Shown here one piece after another: positions 1 to 12,900 of a stretch of DNA of 64,000 nucleotides. This DNA is from Symbiodinium natans (Eukaryota > Sar > Dinophyceae > Suessiales > Symbiodiniaceae). The stretch spans positions 810,918-874,917 of the forward strand of contig CAJNDS010002635.1 of the NCBI GenBank assembly GCA_905221605.1, given 5' to 3'. The position numbers and the translations under genes are program-made. Positions within the stretch are counted from its first letter, which is position 1. The number at the start of each line of letters is the position of its first letter. The notes below the pieces were generated by a model, which worked only from the letters and a program-made list of their open reading frames with translations, did not search any database and was not told the DNA's origin.

Positions 1-1996
1 CCAGTTCTTGCTCAAATGCCGACTGACTGTCATTGTGGGCATCAGCCGCTGCCGATGTAGGTCTGCTGCCAGCCCAATTGAGTTCATCTCGCAATTCGTG
101 GTCTGACGCAACAAAGAAGATATCCCACGGGGGCACCACACCTGATGTGTCGCATTTGGGAGGGTGAGTAAAATGTGAAACGAATGCATCCAGTCGCATA
201 TTCCACGGCACAGTCTTCTGTCGGTGTCTGCCAACCACATATTGGCGACGACGAGTGACTGGCCATCCCAGTGTCGCCGGATCTACCACTACAGACTGCA
301 CTTCGTACAAGTCTTGAAGTTGTTCTTGCAGAAATGAAACAGGGAATTCGCAAACGTTTTCCTGAGCCCAATAGGGCTCCTGGATGTCTCGACGCATGGC
401 TATCCAAGCCATCAGCGCCCATGTAGTCTGGCCCTGCATTTCATCCCGGGTACCTCGCGCGCTGAAATCAGTGCAAGGGGTTCCTCCCAGGTGTATGTCT
501 TCGCATGCCACCTGGCATATCTTCTCGCATCGCAAGCAATAGCCCGAGCGTTTGGTGCACACTGTCGAAGTCATCAGCGTTTTCAGCACTTCAACACATC
601 GTCGTTCACGAGACAATGTATCCAACTTGTCTGAGACACTGGAAAACCAGAAGTCGCAAATATCCGAGAACACACAACGAGGACCAAATGGATGACGAAG
701 CAATTCCTCTTGGGCGCAACTCGCCCATTCCACGGCCCAGGTGTTTCTGACCTTGGGCAGACTGGCGGCTGTCACCACCTCACCTGTGCTTGCAACGATG
801 CCACCGCTCAGCATAGCCAGAGCCGTTGCTGGAGCATCTATTCCTGAAAATGACGTCGACATCGACAGCGAAGACAAAATACTCCGCAAGCATTGCGCGT
901 ATTCCAACGTCAAGGTTTCTTTGCAAGTACCATGCTGCAAGCGCTGTCGATTCTCACTGCATCCTGAATCAGCATGTGTATCAACATCAATTGTTTCTGT
1001 AGTTGGCGTAGCAGCAGCACAGTGGGCAGACAGCGCGGCAACAGTCTGAACCATATTCAGGGGCCAGCTAAACAAGGTCTGATGCAAGCACTCCACACGC
1101 TTGCGTCGGAGCTCACGTCTTGTCTTCGCTGCTATCGCATCCACCACCAGTGAAGCTTCATGGTTTGTCTGACTGTCTGATGTGGTGCTGTTGTTGCGCA
1201 TGTCTGTGGCTTTGGCGTCGTCAGTTGGTGCTGCAGAATGTTGTGCTGCATCCCAAGCTTCAGCTGTGTCCATTGGTGCACTTTGTGGTCTGGCTGTCTC
1301 GCTTGTCTGGAGCATGACATTCGCTACATCATCATGTGTGGCGGCGGTGGCAGTATAGTCATTGGGCGTGGCAGCTACCGCAGCTGCAGCTTCCGCATTT
1401 GCTGTTTCTGCTTGAAAATGTACGTCATTGTCGCGGGTCTTTGTTGCAGACTCGCAAGTGTTCGGCTGAGGCTCAGTTGGTGCAATTGTGTGGCTTGTCT
1501 GTACATCGTACTCAGCTGGTGTCTTCTCTGCTGCAGCTGGACCTATGGGATGCTGCAAGTGTGTGTCCTGGCTTTGCTCGGCTTCTGCGGTCTGTGGCAT
1601 GGTTGGTGTGGGTGGGTCGGATGTGGCTGCGGCTGCTGTCTCCGGCACTGGTGTTTCATCAGTGGTGGGGTGCTTGCTGCCGCTACCGCTGCCGACGCTG
1701 TCATGTGCATCCAAGGTTGTTCTTGCTTTCTTCGGCCCCGAAAACATCTTGTTGATGTCGCTTTGCGTTGGCGTGCTCCAATCTCTCTCTAGCTTGTCTC
1801 TGCCCTTGTCGTGTCTCGGAGATGCGCTTGCTGAAGGAGTTTCTTTCAGAGTCCGTTTAGCTGGAGGCTGAGGCTTTGCATTCGCTGGCTTGTTTGTCTG
1901 TCGTGGTGTTGTTTGCACTTTCTTTTTTGCTAATGCCTTTGTGGCGGTGGCTGCAGTCTTTGCGACTTTCCCGGGACTGTTGCCCTTCTTCCCCAT
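1..1996 (-). CDS. DNA (cytosine-5) methyltransferase, C-terminus cut off by window edge
   Basis: This frame is open from an ATG at 1996-1994 through position 1, giving 665 codons with no stop. It would methylate C5 of cytosine in nuclear DNA using S-adenosylmethionine. Residues 1-50 are Lys/Ala-rich (KALAKKKVQTT) and look like a nuclear or DNA-binding tail. Residues 50-330 are Thr/Ala/Pro-rich and probably disordered. The catalytic domain starts near residue 383 with motif I FSGIDAPATA. Motif IV is GGTPCTDFSARG with the nucleophile Cys508. Motif VI is ENVCEF (546-551), and a motif VIII-like TRRRQYVVG lies at 581-589. A Cys cluster (480, 487, 490, 494, 498) lies between motifs III and IV, so the motif I to IV spacing is longer than in bacterial enzymes. 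The target-recognition region and motifs IX-X lie outside the window. An in-frame TGA at 2066-2068 and the GCCATGG context support the start. DNMTs captured by retrotransposons are known from dinoflagellates, but no reverse transcriptase is visible here, so host gene versus element is open. Confidence 0.9.
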   Translation of the reverse strand, partial: MGKKGNSPGKVAKTAATATKALAKKKVQTTPRQTNKPANAKPQPPAKRTLKETPSASASPRHDKGRDKLERDWSTPTQSDINKMFSGPKKARTTLDAHDSVGSGSGSKHPTTDETPVPETAAAATSDPPTPTMPQTAEAEQSQDTHLQHPIGPAAAEKTPAEYDVQTSHTIAPTEPQPNTCESATKTRDNDVHFQAETANAEAAAAVAATPNDYTATAATHDDVANVMLQTSETARPQSAPMDTAEAWDAAQHSAAPTDDAKATDMRNNSTTSDSQTNHEASLVVDAIAAKTRRELRRKRVECLHQTLFSWPLNMVQTVAALSAHCAAATPTTETIDVDTHADSGCSENRQRLQHGTCKETLTLEYAQCLRSILSSLSMSTSFSGIDAPATALAMLSGGIVASTGEVVTAASLPKVRNTWAVEWASCAQEELLRHPFGPRCVFSDICDFWFSSVSDKLDTLSRERRCVEVLKTLMTSTVCTKRSGYCLRCEKICQVACEDIHLGGTPCTDFSARGTRDEMQGQTTWALMAWIAMRRDIQEPYWAQENVCEFPVSFLQEQLQDLYEVQSVVVDPATLGWPVTRRRQYVVGRHRQKTVPWNMRLDAFVSHFTHPPKCDTSGVVPPWDIFFVASDHELRDELNWAGSRPTSAAADAHNDSQSAFEQEL

Positions 1997-2342
1997 GGCT
2001 ACACATGAAACAACTGGTGCAACAAGTGATGCGATGAGTTGTGTGTATGAATAATCTTGTGTGTGTCAACTTGAACATAGTGCATAAGAAATACATTGAT
2101 ACATCATGATAGTTGCATCACAATGCTGTGTCAATTGCTTTATCTTATTCACTATCTACAAAGCAAACTGCAACACTACCGCTTGATGCATCACGTCGCA
2201 GGCACTGGCAAATGTGAGAACGTGTCACACTCCACTGATAAATAACTCACAAAACAGATCTCGTGATATTGATGTTGAGCTTGCGGCTACACAGCACCAT
2301 CACGACGGCGTGACCTTGGAACTGCAATTCAATTGTAATTCT
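1997..2342. other. intergenic stretch upstream of the methyltransferase frame
   Basis: I see no coding segment here. It is ordinary mixed sequence with short TG/CA-rich stretches. A core promoter cannot be recognised, and dinoflagellate genes generally lack a TATA box. Confidence 0.4.
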
Positions 2343-3235
2343 AACGGGAGTTCTAAGGGGATGTGCCCCTTAGGATTGGAATTCTGTGGGGGAGGGGGGG
2401 GTCTCAGGATTGGAGTTCTGGGGGGTGGGATTCCCTTAGGACTCGAATCCTGGGGGGGGGGGGGGGGGTCGTTAGGATTGGAGTTCTAGGGGGGGAGGGG
2501 GGGGGGGGGGTCCTTAGAATAGGAGTTCTATCAGGGGGATGGGGTCTCAGGACTGGAGTTCTAAAGAGGGGTGGGGGTGTCAGGACTGGAGTTCTAAGGG
2601 GGGGAGTTCTAGGGACAAGTCCAAAACTCCAATCCTATGGGGGGGGGGGGGGGGGTCCTTAGGACTGGAGTTCTAGGGGGGAGAGTGGTCCTTAGGATTA
2701 GAGTTCTATTGGGGGGGGGGAAGGGGTCTCAGGACTGGAGTTCTAAGAGGGGTGGGGGTGTCAGGACTGGAGTTCCAAGGGGGGAGGGTGCCTTAGGACT
2801 CGAATCCTATGGGGGTGGGGGGGGGGGGTCGTTAGGACTGGAGTTCTAAGACAGGGGGAGGGGGGGGGGTCGCTTAGAACTCGAACCTATGGAGGGGGGG
2901 GGGGGGGGGGTCGTCAGGACTGGAGTTCTAAGAGGGGTGGGGGCGTCAGGACTGGAGTTCTGGGGGGGGGGGGGGGGGGGTCCATTAGGACTCGGGTCCT
3001 AAGATGGGGGGGGGGGTGTTAGGACTGGAGTTCTGAGGGGTGGGTGTGGGGGTGGAGTTCTAGGGGGGGGGGGAGTGTGTCTCAGGATTGGGGTTCTGAG
3101 GGGTGCGTGGAGGGGGTTAGGATTGGAGTTCTAAGAGAGAGGGTGGTGTTCTCTTAGGATTACAGTCCTAAGGGGAGGGGGTCGTTAGGATTGGAGTTCT
3201 AAGAGGTGTTGCTTCGGATGAGAGTTCTAAGGGGT
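2343..3235. repeat. G-rich minisatellite of about 30-55 bp units
   Basis: At least 20 degenerate units repeat the core TTAGGACTGGAGTTCTA followed by runs of 4 to 18 G. Spacing varies because the G runs vary. The core contains the small palindrome TAGAACTCCAGTCCTA in imperfect form. The G strand is the plus strand, so the C-rich strand is the sense strand of the minus-strand genes on both sides. Glycine-rich frames through it are composition artefacts. G-quadruplex formation is likely from the sequence but untested. Confidence 0.9.
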
Positions 3236-3795
3236 GGTGGAATCTAACCACACACCCAAAACCCAACGCCCAACACCTGGATGAGTGAGGCCTTGGCATC
3301 GGTCAGCGCGGTCCGCATTCGTTCTGACCTGGATGAACAAATCAACTGCACATGTTGCATTTGTTATCATCACATTGCGCAGCCAACATGCTTGCACAAC
3401 GAATGCATTCCGCGCTGGCTCTGTTTCTTTATTTCTTTGTCCTGTCGGCCATGCGCCATCCTCCACTTCCTTCTGGTGCAACAGTGCAGCCTATCTAGCT
3501 GGCGTACGGCTACGCGCCCGTCCAGGTGGACGGCTGGCTGACTCTCTAGCCGGCGTGCGGCTGCGTGTCTGTCCAGATGGACGGCTTGCGGACTCAGTTA
3601 TGCAGATCGCATTGCAACAACTGAAGTTGTCTGGATTCGCTAATGTAATAACTCGACTGTGACAATGACACTGGTGACACTGACTATTGACTAAGACGAG
3701 TTGCAGATCGTGTCTTCTTCTTTGTACTGTCCTGCACTCGCCACACGGTGGCAGTGTTTGGCCCACAAATGTAGGAGTTTCATATTATTATTAGC
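3236..3795. other. intergenic/3' flank of the large minus-strand gene
   Basis: No convincing coding exon is visible. It holds a two-copy 51-bp repeat at 3495-3597 and lies just downstream of the stop codon at 3796-3798. Confidence 0.4.
3495..3597. repeat. two-copy tandem repeat, 51-bp period
   Basis: Copies start at 3495 (CTAGCTGGCGTACGGCT) and 3546 (CTAGCCGGCGTGCGGCT) and differ at a few bases. Confidence 0.85.
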
Positions 3796-3909
3796 TCAGC
3801 ACTCCTCTGCCTCTGTGTTTTCATCCTTGCTGCGGTCGCCGCGCTTCTTTTTGCTTCCCTCGGTGCCTTCCCCACTGTCGGCACGCTTCTTTTTGCTTCC
3901 GCCACCGGC
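3796..3909 (-). CDS. exon 11 of the large gene: basic repeat tail and stop
   Basis: The acceptor is TTATCTTCAG|GCC, phase 0. It has two basic repeats, AGGGSKKKRADSGEGTEG and SKKKRGDRSKDENTEAEEC, then TGA. The KKKR motifs resemble nuclear localisation signals. Confidence 0.75.
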   Translation of the reverse strand, partial: AGGGSKKKRADSGEGTEGSKKKRGDRSKDENTEAEEC

Positions 3910-6900
3910 CTGAAGATAAGATAATACTGGTCAAGACCACAACGTGGCGGAACTTGCAACACTACAGCTACAGAAACATCACAACATCACGTGCCTTTGT
4001 CTTCGGGTCTGGTTTTGGTTTGGCCTTTGCAGCATTCTTCCTGGGCTTCTTCGGTGGCTTTGTGTCCTGTGAATATCTGGCTCACACAGCACCCTGCTGC
4101 ATAAGCACTAGCAACACAATGTGCTCGCTAAACACATGCAAGTGATATAGCCTCCGCGGCAGGAGCCGCGTCAGCACCCGCATTGGCTGCAGCCGCTTGA
4201 GCAGCCTCATCATTGGGCGGCTTCTCCTGAGCCTCGCTCGACGAAGAAGAAGACGATGACGACGATTCTGTGTCCTTAGTTTGTCCACACGCAAAACACA
4301 ATTATATATATTGTAATTGCTTTCGCCATAATGTTGCCGCACCGCTGCTGAGGCTGCTGCATCACCATCAACCACCTGCACCGCATCATCGGTCCCAGTT
4401 TTCTTCTCCCGACTCTCCTGCACACGCTGAACACACTCAACGAACCCAGACACTAGCCCTGCAGCGCTCGTCCTCATTGTGGGACGCCGAAGCTGCCAAA
4501 TGAGCTTTCATTGCCGCAGCATCCTTCTGCTCTTGCAATTCCAGTGTCTTTCGGAGATTTTGCAGATGTTCAAGTTCTTTCTGCGCTCTGCGAGCATCCG
4601 CAGCCGCCTGCTCCTCGTTAGCTCTTTGTACTTCCCTGGAATGTCTCTCCGCTGCTGCAGCCCTTTCTTGTTCTGCACGTGCCTGTGCTTCGGCGTCTGC
4701 ACGCTGCTGTCGCGCCAGCAGAGCACGTTGTTGTTGCGCTGCTGCGGCAGCCTGTTCAGCCGCAGCAGCTGCTTGGACTTCTACCCTGTATTGTGCAGCT
4801 GCTGCGGATGCTGCTTGTTCTGCTTCTGCGCGATGCCTCGCCGCAATCTCAGCTTGCTCTTGCATTTCACGTTGCCTCTCCATCTGCTCCCGTACAGATT
4901 GTATGTCCTCGGATTGTCATGTGTGCTAGCTGATCCACACGAGAACGTGACACACTCACATTATTTGCTCAAAACAAGTCACAAAAGCAAATAAGCTGCG
5001 CAGACAAGAGTCCTGTCCGATATCCAATCGAGAAACATGCATCTGTGAGTAAGGTCGAGGCTCTCGTCCCAAACTGCGATTGTGCAGGCTTACTTTGCAA
5101 CGAAACTGCAAGACAAACACACACATCCGTCATCTCTAATCTCTGTGTCTACTATATCATGTGCCTTGTTGTAAGAGTGGTCGCCTCAGGAGTCACATCG
5201 TCCGAAGATTCCTCTTCTTCCTGATGGTGTGCTGGCTCAGTGTTCCGAGCAGTCAAGACATGCGGCGCCATGCTCGGTTTTGGAGCCTGTCGCGGCGGCT
5301 TGTGTTCTGGCTGCTCTTGTTTTGTGCTTTGTGGTGGCGGGGATGTTGCAGCGGAGTTGAGAGTTGCATCTGAGCGTTGTTCCGGCTGTGGTTGCGGCGC
5401 TGTCGGCGCCCTTGGTGCCGGCACGAGTAGCGGACTGCATGCTGGACACGGGCAAGGGGATTGCCCAAGGTGGCCTGTCATCGTGGGCATATATGGCGCC
5501 TGTGGAAATACTGATCCAGGTAGGCCAGGTATAGGCAAAGGCAAAGGCTGCATCATCTGTCTCGGTAACATTGACATCACACCAAGGCCTGGCGGCGTCT
5601 GTGCCATGTTGCAGAAGCCCGGGTGTGCTGGTGGAAATGAATTCAAGCCTGTGAGTCCAAAAATGTCAGCTGATCCCATGGGCGGACAAGTAGGCAGTCT
5701 GGGCTGTGGAAACACTGCTTGGCCTGCAGGCACTGAAGGAGGCTGGAGTGTGTTGCTTGGTGCTCGTGGCGGGGGTGGGCCTGGTTGGCCTGGTGGTGGG
5801 CCTGGTGGTGGGGGTGACATGGCAGGAGGGGGTGGTGGCGGTGGCGGTGGTGGCGTTGAGTGTGGCGGTGGTAGCGGTGGTGGCGGTGGCGGCGGTGCTC
5901 CTGTCGCTTTCGGAGGGTCCGCCGGCTCTGCTGGCTTCATTGGCTGTCCCTTTTGCCGGTTCGTGTTGGGGCGGCTTTTCGGCTGAGGCGGTGCCTTGTT
6001 ATGCAAGTCGAGAGATTTCAAGATAGAACTCTTGCGACCATCATCATGACCACTGGGCTCAGACATTGCGCGGAATGATGGCAACCGCTGGCAACTACAA
6101 TCTCGTGACAAGAGCGGCGCTACATTGAATTAGCATGCCCAATTCTACACTAGCACACAGCACACATGAATGTAGCATTTTCTCACCAAACGCTGTGTCA
6201 CTGCCCTACTGCTTTGTGGACTCTACTGCCGACGTTTGCCGACTCTGAGCTTCTGAGCTTATGATTGCAAATCGTATCATCAGACATGCATTCACGCTCC
6301 ACTGCACGCTTTCCTTTTATAGAACCTGACACACATGACACACTGACACACATACACAACTTACTGTCTTGGAGTCTCGTATCTTGTAGCTGCGTAGCTC
6401 ACATGGCATGTCGAAATATATTGAAGCATTCAATGCAATGCAGCACTCACTGCACTTCGTCCGGGAGCCGGGCGTTGGCCTGCAGCAGCAGGCCACCCAC
6501 TGCTTAGCACCTCGCAGTCGCAAGACTTTTGCTCTTAGGATTCCTTACGAACACAAAACTACTTCCGATTCACTCGTACATTACGGACACAACACATCAC
6601 GGACTGTCGCAACGAACATGGGCTTCTGACTGCAAAGTTGTTGTCAGCATCGCGATGCATAATCTGCAGGTGCCGGCTGTAGATGACGACAACGACCTCA
6701 CGTCCACAAGAATCCACTGCAACACAGCACACGCTGTAGCTTCTCATTTTGTCGGATGTGCGGCGTCAGTCACAGCTACCTACGTCAGCTCAGTAGTCCT
6801 GGCGGACAGAATCAAGCAGGCCGAACAAGTCTGAAGAATGTTGCTAGGCCAGGCGTGTCAGAACACAACGTCACTGCTAGGCAATGTCTGACATGTCCTG

Positions 6901-9900
6901 TCTGCTCTATAAGTCAATGCATTACTACACATTGCGCACACGCCACACGTCGGCATTCAATGAGGCGTGAGACTGCGAGCACACTGAGTCACCGACTGCT
7001 CTGACGAAGAAGCTGCACTGCTAGACACACAACTGACGCTATCAGTCAGCAACTTCCACCAATCGCGATTGCTCGGAGACGGCACTCTGTGCAATTGCAA
7101 GGACCGGATCAACTCCCTCTCGACAGCAGTGAAGTTGTCAATGAATCTCGACTCTGCACAGCGGCGCAACATGTCTTGCGCACATTTGTCATGCCACCAG
7201 CGTAAGCAGAACGGACAACGGATCGTACTTCCTGTGCTAGTCTTGCAAGAAATGCATTTGCGCGCGCCGTCCGACCCCTCTGCTTCCAAATCAAAGTCAG
7301 CAAATGCAGACATGTCCTGGCAGCTGGCAGCTACATGCACACAACACGACTCACAACAGCTCGCAGCCTCAGCTAACCGACTAGCCGGTACTCCAGATGC
7401 TCTGTCACAATCACGTCACACAACAGAGTGTTTGCACATCTCAAACCCTGACGGTCAGAAGCAGCATGACACTAAGCATGACCATACAACAAACGCAACC
7501 GACGGGCCTGCACATTCATCATTTGTCCTGAAGCACGCTGTTCCCCCGATAGTGCATTCGTCGACATAGCATCACAAAATAGCTTCATACGCACAAAGTG
7601 TGCTGGAACAGTGTCTCTGCTGGAATCCGTCTTCTTCAGTTTTCTCATGGCAGCACCGACAAAGCTGAGAAGAATGTGTGCGTGATCGGGCTCCAGGCAC
7701 AGTTCCGGCAAGCCCATACCAGAACTCACGCCCGTGCGACATATACTCGTATCAGGCGTGGAATAAAGTATCTTGTTTTCAGAGTCCAGCATGACCTGTC
7801 GTCCCGACCGCCGTTGCAAACCACGCCTGTAGTGACTGTAGTGACGGTCCCGGTGACAGTCTAGGTGAGTCTAGGTGGGTAGTTCAATCTCATCAACAGA
7901 CTCAACAGCACAGCACAGAAAACAGCACTACACATCATGCTTGCTTGGGCGGTGGTGCAGCTGTACCAACTCACAAAGCAGATCAGCAGAACGGCGGAAC
8001 GTTTAGGAATGAGCTGAGCTGACACCTAATCTCACCAAGTAGCTTGTTGGTGTTGTAGACCCAATGCACCCACATAACCTCTTGAGACGTATCTTGAAAC
8101 TTGCAACGTACGCACTTGCAGCCAGGAATTGGGTCCTGCCCAGCAAGCAAAACTAAGCTGATGCTGCGTTCGTGCCCGGGACTGATGTCTTTGAACTTTG
8201 CAAACTCAGACATGGCCACTAGCATGTGGTGGCAAGACACTGCCCACATGACAAGTACACGTCCAGGTCTACCCATCTCCACTATGCTCTGCACGCCAAG
8301 TACGTTTGCTAGCTCCTCTGGCAAATCGCTGCTGTTGTTGTCGTCGTCTGTGTCACGCTCGCTGCCAGCGTCACTGCCAGATGTTTCGGCCACTATTGAC
8401 GCATCCATCACGCCTGGCTGAGTGTCCAACACTGACCGGCTTGGCTGACCCGTGACATGATGTGGCTTGCGACGGGAACATCCTACTCCTAGTTCCTTGT
8501 TTTTCTCGGACCTTGCCCGTCGCACTAGCAGCAACAGAGCTTCTTCTTCGACATCACCAGGCGGCGCCAACTCTGCACGTTGTTGCAGTTCGTTTGCCAG
8601 ATCATGCACCGCATGAACCGACAACATTTGTCCTGCAGATCCTGAAGACGACGAAGCTGTGTGAGAGCATGCTTTCTTGATCTCGGCAGCTGCAAGGTCA
8701 GCTGAATCGAGTTCGTCGCTTTCGTCTGAGCTGGTCCGGTACTCTTCTTCGTCGCACACATTCTGATCCAACAAATATTGCTCTAGCTTACCTGCATCGT
8801 CGTTGTCGTCGTCGCCTTCTTGGTCGTCAGCACCGTCATCAGTGTGTTTGCGCTTGGACACTCCAGGTTTCTCAGTGATGGATGCTGCTGTGGCAGTGGC
8901 CTTGGCCTTGGCTTTTGATCTGCTGGCCTTCGCTTTTGCCTTGGCTGCTTTGGGTTTGTGTTGTTTCTGCTTTGTCGGTCGTGGCAGCGGCGCTGCAGTC
9001 ATGACAAAACAATGCCTCGATTCAGCCAGCACTGACTCCAATGACAACATCTCCCCAGACCCAAGCATTGCCAACCCGCGCAGGAGAAGTTGAGCTCTTT
9101 CTGATCGCAGCACGACACAACCGACATTGAATGACGAACCACCTGCGCCACAGCACGCACCATGAAAAGTTGTCATGAGCAAAGTTGATTCGATGCAGTT
9201 GTGATCGCTGTAATTCCACGTGAGGTAGTTCTGGCCGTGTTCTTGAACGATGTCCAATTTTGTAAACATGACACTGACGGAAAACTTCTCAGCAACCGCA
9301 AAGACATGTGGCAGTTTCTGGGACCTGTGCTGAACTTCATCCATGGTGTCAGGCTGAAAAACAGCCAGCAGCATGCCGCGGTCCTTGTCACCGTTTGCAT
9401 TGTCTGCAGAAAGCTTAGATTTTTTCGTTGGCACCTTGCCATGCAGGCCATTCGTGGCCCGGCGCCAGCCCAAATTGTAAGATTTTGCCCAGACAACCAC
9501 TTCCTGTGATGTGAGAGATTCGAAAAAACTCGAATCGCCCGCCGTCTCCGTCTCCATGACTGAATTCACCGTAGCGGCAGCCACACCCTCAGACCTGCAA
9601 CCGATGCTACTACTACCTCTCCCCGTGCCAACTTCAGTAGCATCAGCTGTGTCATCAGGCACTAGTGCTGGGACTGTGGATGTCCCAGGCGACACACAGT
9701 CGGCACGAACACATGCTACAGCCTGCTTGTCAGTGATGGCTAGGACAGCTTGACGATCATCATCATGGACTAACTCTACAGGTAAAGGCACAGACCATCG
9801 TGAGTCACCGTTCATGATGGCGAGCGCAGCCGTGTGATACCCAGCGACTGTGGCCAACAGACCTTCAGCAGTGTGTCTGATCTTGGACCACTTCTTGCAT

Positions 9901-12900
9901 CTGCGCATGCTTCCGTCTTCACTGAGGGACCGTCTAACGGCCAACCGTGCCGACATGAGTTCCAAGGAGATATTTGGACATCGACGCCCAACCAACTTGA
10001 TGACACTGTTGATGCCCTCGATTGCTTGTGTGTCAACTGGCTGCATTTTGGCCAGACCCTTGAGGAATGCAAACATGAAACTGCCCGATGCACATGGCAC
10101 GTTTGGGAACACCCCATGCTCTTTCATGTGCTGCACTTCCCGCTCACATATGACACGCAGTTTGCGGGTCGATGGGTCCAGCTGATTCGGGTCAATGTTC
10201 AAAAGCTTCGCAGCAACATCTTTCCGTTTCTGCGAAAACTGTCTTGGAGGGTCCTTAATCAGCCAGAACAGTTGCCATGGAAATTGTTGCAATGGACGAA
10301 CAATGCGCCGGCGAAATGCAGCCCAGTGCATCAAGAGCAACCGAAGAGCCACGTACCGCATATGCTGAATTTCTCGATCTGCCAAGCCACTGACAGGGTC
10401 AAGGCAGCCTGATAGCTGCAATGCCTGGCTGACGATAGCCGGTAGTTTCCGGAACAAATTCTGGAACTCGTTTATGAGCTGTTGCAGTTTGCTCGTGATG
10501 AGCTTGAACATACACTCTCCACCACGAGCTTCTTTCTGGACTATCAGCATGAAGTGTCTCAACGGAGAGCGGAGCGTCCTACACAGATACAGCAGGCACC
10601 AAAATATGCATGACGTGATGGCGTTCATCGAGCCCTGGCACCATTTGCTGAGGCGTATCCTGTATGACGCTGCTTCGTTTTCTCTCAAGTCATCCAGACC
10701 CATTGCTTCATTGCCATCTTCAGGCTTGGCGGTTGCAGCTGCTTCGTCTGCCACGCCTGTGTCGGTCTTGCCACCTGACGGGGATTCCTACACTTTTATT
10801 GTTTGACAGAGACGTCTGATATTCCGCCTATCCTGAGAGACAACAGATACAACTTCAGACAACTAGCCACAGCCAAGGCTACCTGGTCGGCTCCCGGCTA
10901 CCTGCAAAACGACGAACTGTGAGACTGCGAAGCTGTGAAACTGCATTTGACGTGATCAGTTGTAATAAGACCGCATGACTCTCTTTCTCTCACACATGCA
11001 AAGCGCAAACTGCAAAAGACATAGAATCTACATCACAATGTCACAAAGCTTTTCAAGGAGCACACGCCGCACGACGACTCATGACGACAGCTCATTTGGC
11101 ACCCACCGACTTGTATATGCTAAAACGGCCCCGCCACCTCCTTGACTTGGATCTGCCTTCATGCTTCGCGACAACACCTGAAGCATACACGGCTCGACGA
11201 GTTTCCTGCCACGCTCAAGCAGAAATTCTTCTGCCCCCTCCACTGAGCCCCAGCGGCCAGTGGACACTGAGAGCGGATATCGCCGGCCAAGATCACGAAC
11301 GTCTTTGTCTGCTTGACTGTGTTCGTTTTGCCATGCTGTCATCATGTCTGAAGCCTTCTCCCTCCAGAGATTAACGATCTTCGCTAAGGAGGAATAGTAC
11401 CGATCAAACCCTTTTAGCGTGTCCCTGCTGAAGGTCTCTGCAATGAGCTGGTCCACGAGCTCCAAACCTCCACGGACTGCAGCGTGGAAGACATGCAGGT
11501 AGCAGTCTGACGGAATATAAACGACCTGATTGATCGATTCGACTGCTGCAGCCGTTCTCTTCCGTCTCGCAAGCTGGTCAGTTCCGCGGTCGGTTGTGTC
11601 GAGGTACACGATGATTGACCGGCTGCTACTCAGTGACGAGTCCCTGGGCAATAGCACACTCCGCACACACCAACATGACCACAAATGAGAACGCACTCAG
11701 CAGAACAAGGCTTTGCAGTGCACACAGGAGCAGCGGCAAGCTTCCGATTCTAATGCACATACGGCACATAAGCATCATAAACACTGTTCATGATCTTGAT
11801 AAGTAATAAGCCCAGTGTCTCTCGGTTCAGTTCAGCAACTATGTCAGAAACAGATGGCACTCCGATCGAATTCAACTGTTTCTGGAGAATGCCAGCACAA
11901 TGTTCAGCTGTGCTCCCTGAGACGATCTGTAGATCCGACCTTTGCGCAATTCAGTTCAGTAAGTTCAGTGATAGACACTGATAGACTGATAGACCATCCC
12001 GTGCCCGGGCCATGTGCACTAATTACGACTCAACCAGCTCCCACAATGCGCAGCCGCACATGATTCATGAGTGCAATCACTCACGCAAGCCGACAAACTC
12101 AGGTCCTTGCAGGCATCGACGAGTGCTCATGAACTTGTCGGGAGAGTCAGGGAAACTCTTCACGGATTTGTTGACAAGTCCTAAGTGAGCCTCAGTAACA
12201 TGCAGCTTCTCTCTGCGCCAGATGGAGCTGTTTGTCGCGTCGGCGCGCACACAAATGAAAAGAAGGTTCCAGGCACTTTCACAGTACGCAATGTCGCTGA
12301 CGTCAACTGCATCCACAACATCCGGCTGGACACAGTTCTCATCTGTGACGCGTAGCGCAGACATAAGGTTGCCTACGTGGTCCCGCATACTTGCAGCCAG
12401 TGCTGCCCCTGTCCTCACTTCTGCGCGTAACACAGTCGATGCTGAGATGTCTTGTAGAAGAAGCGCTCCGAAGTCTGCAGCCGCCACATGTGCTAAGTTT
12501 TTGCGAATTCCGAGCGCGAGACTGGCCTGTGCAGTTAGCCTTTTGCCAGAACCTGGCTTGGTGTGGAGCACAAGTGTCGAGTCGTGCGATTGCGACTGGT
12601 CTTGCAGGACCTTCATTTTCGCCGAGCGTGCTTTTTCATTGGAGAGCTTTCGATTCAATTGTTTCTTCGCCGCAGCAGCAGCCGCAATCTGAGTCATTGC
12701 TTTCGAAAGTGCTGACGAAGCCTGAGCCCCAACGAGTGCTGCACGAGCAGGTGTCATTTGAAGATAGTCCTCGCGTGTTAACGATTTCAAAGCAGTCAAA
12801 GTCATTCTTCCGCTGCCCCACGGAGAAAACCTTGCAAGCTGAGTGTTCCTGGTTGCATCTGCTTCTACCAGTTGCAAAGGTTGAGATCCAGCCGCAGCTG

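Noticed and set aside
1993-2001. Relict of the dinoflagellate spliced leader (GTAGCCAT match before the methyltransferase ATG)
   Set aside because: Only about eight bases match, which is within chance; the rest of the leader is absent.
2214-2849. Glycine-rich reading frames over the G-rich repeat
   Set aside because: They follow from repeated GGG codons in a minisatellite; no start context or conservation is evident.
5240-6026. Glycine/valine-rich plus-strand frames
   Set aside because: They mirror the proline-rich exon on the minus strand, which fits the phases of its neighbouring exons.
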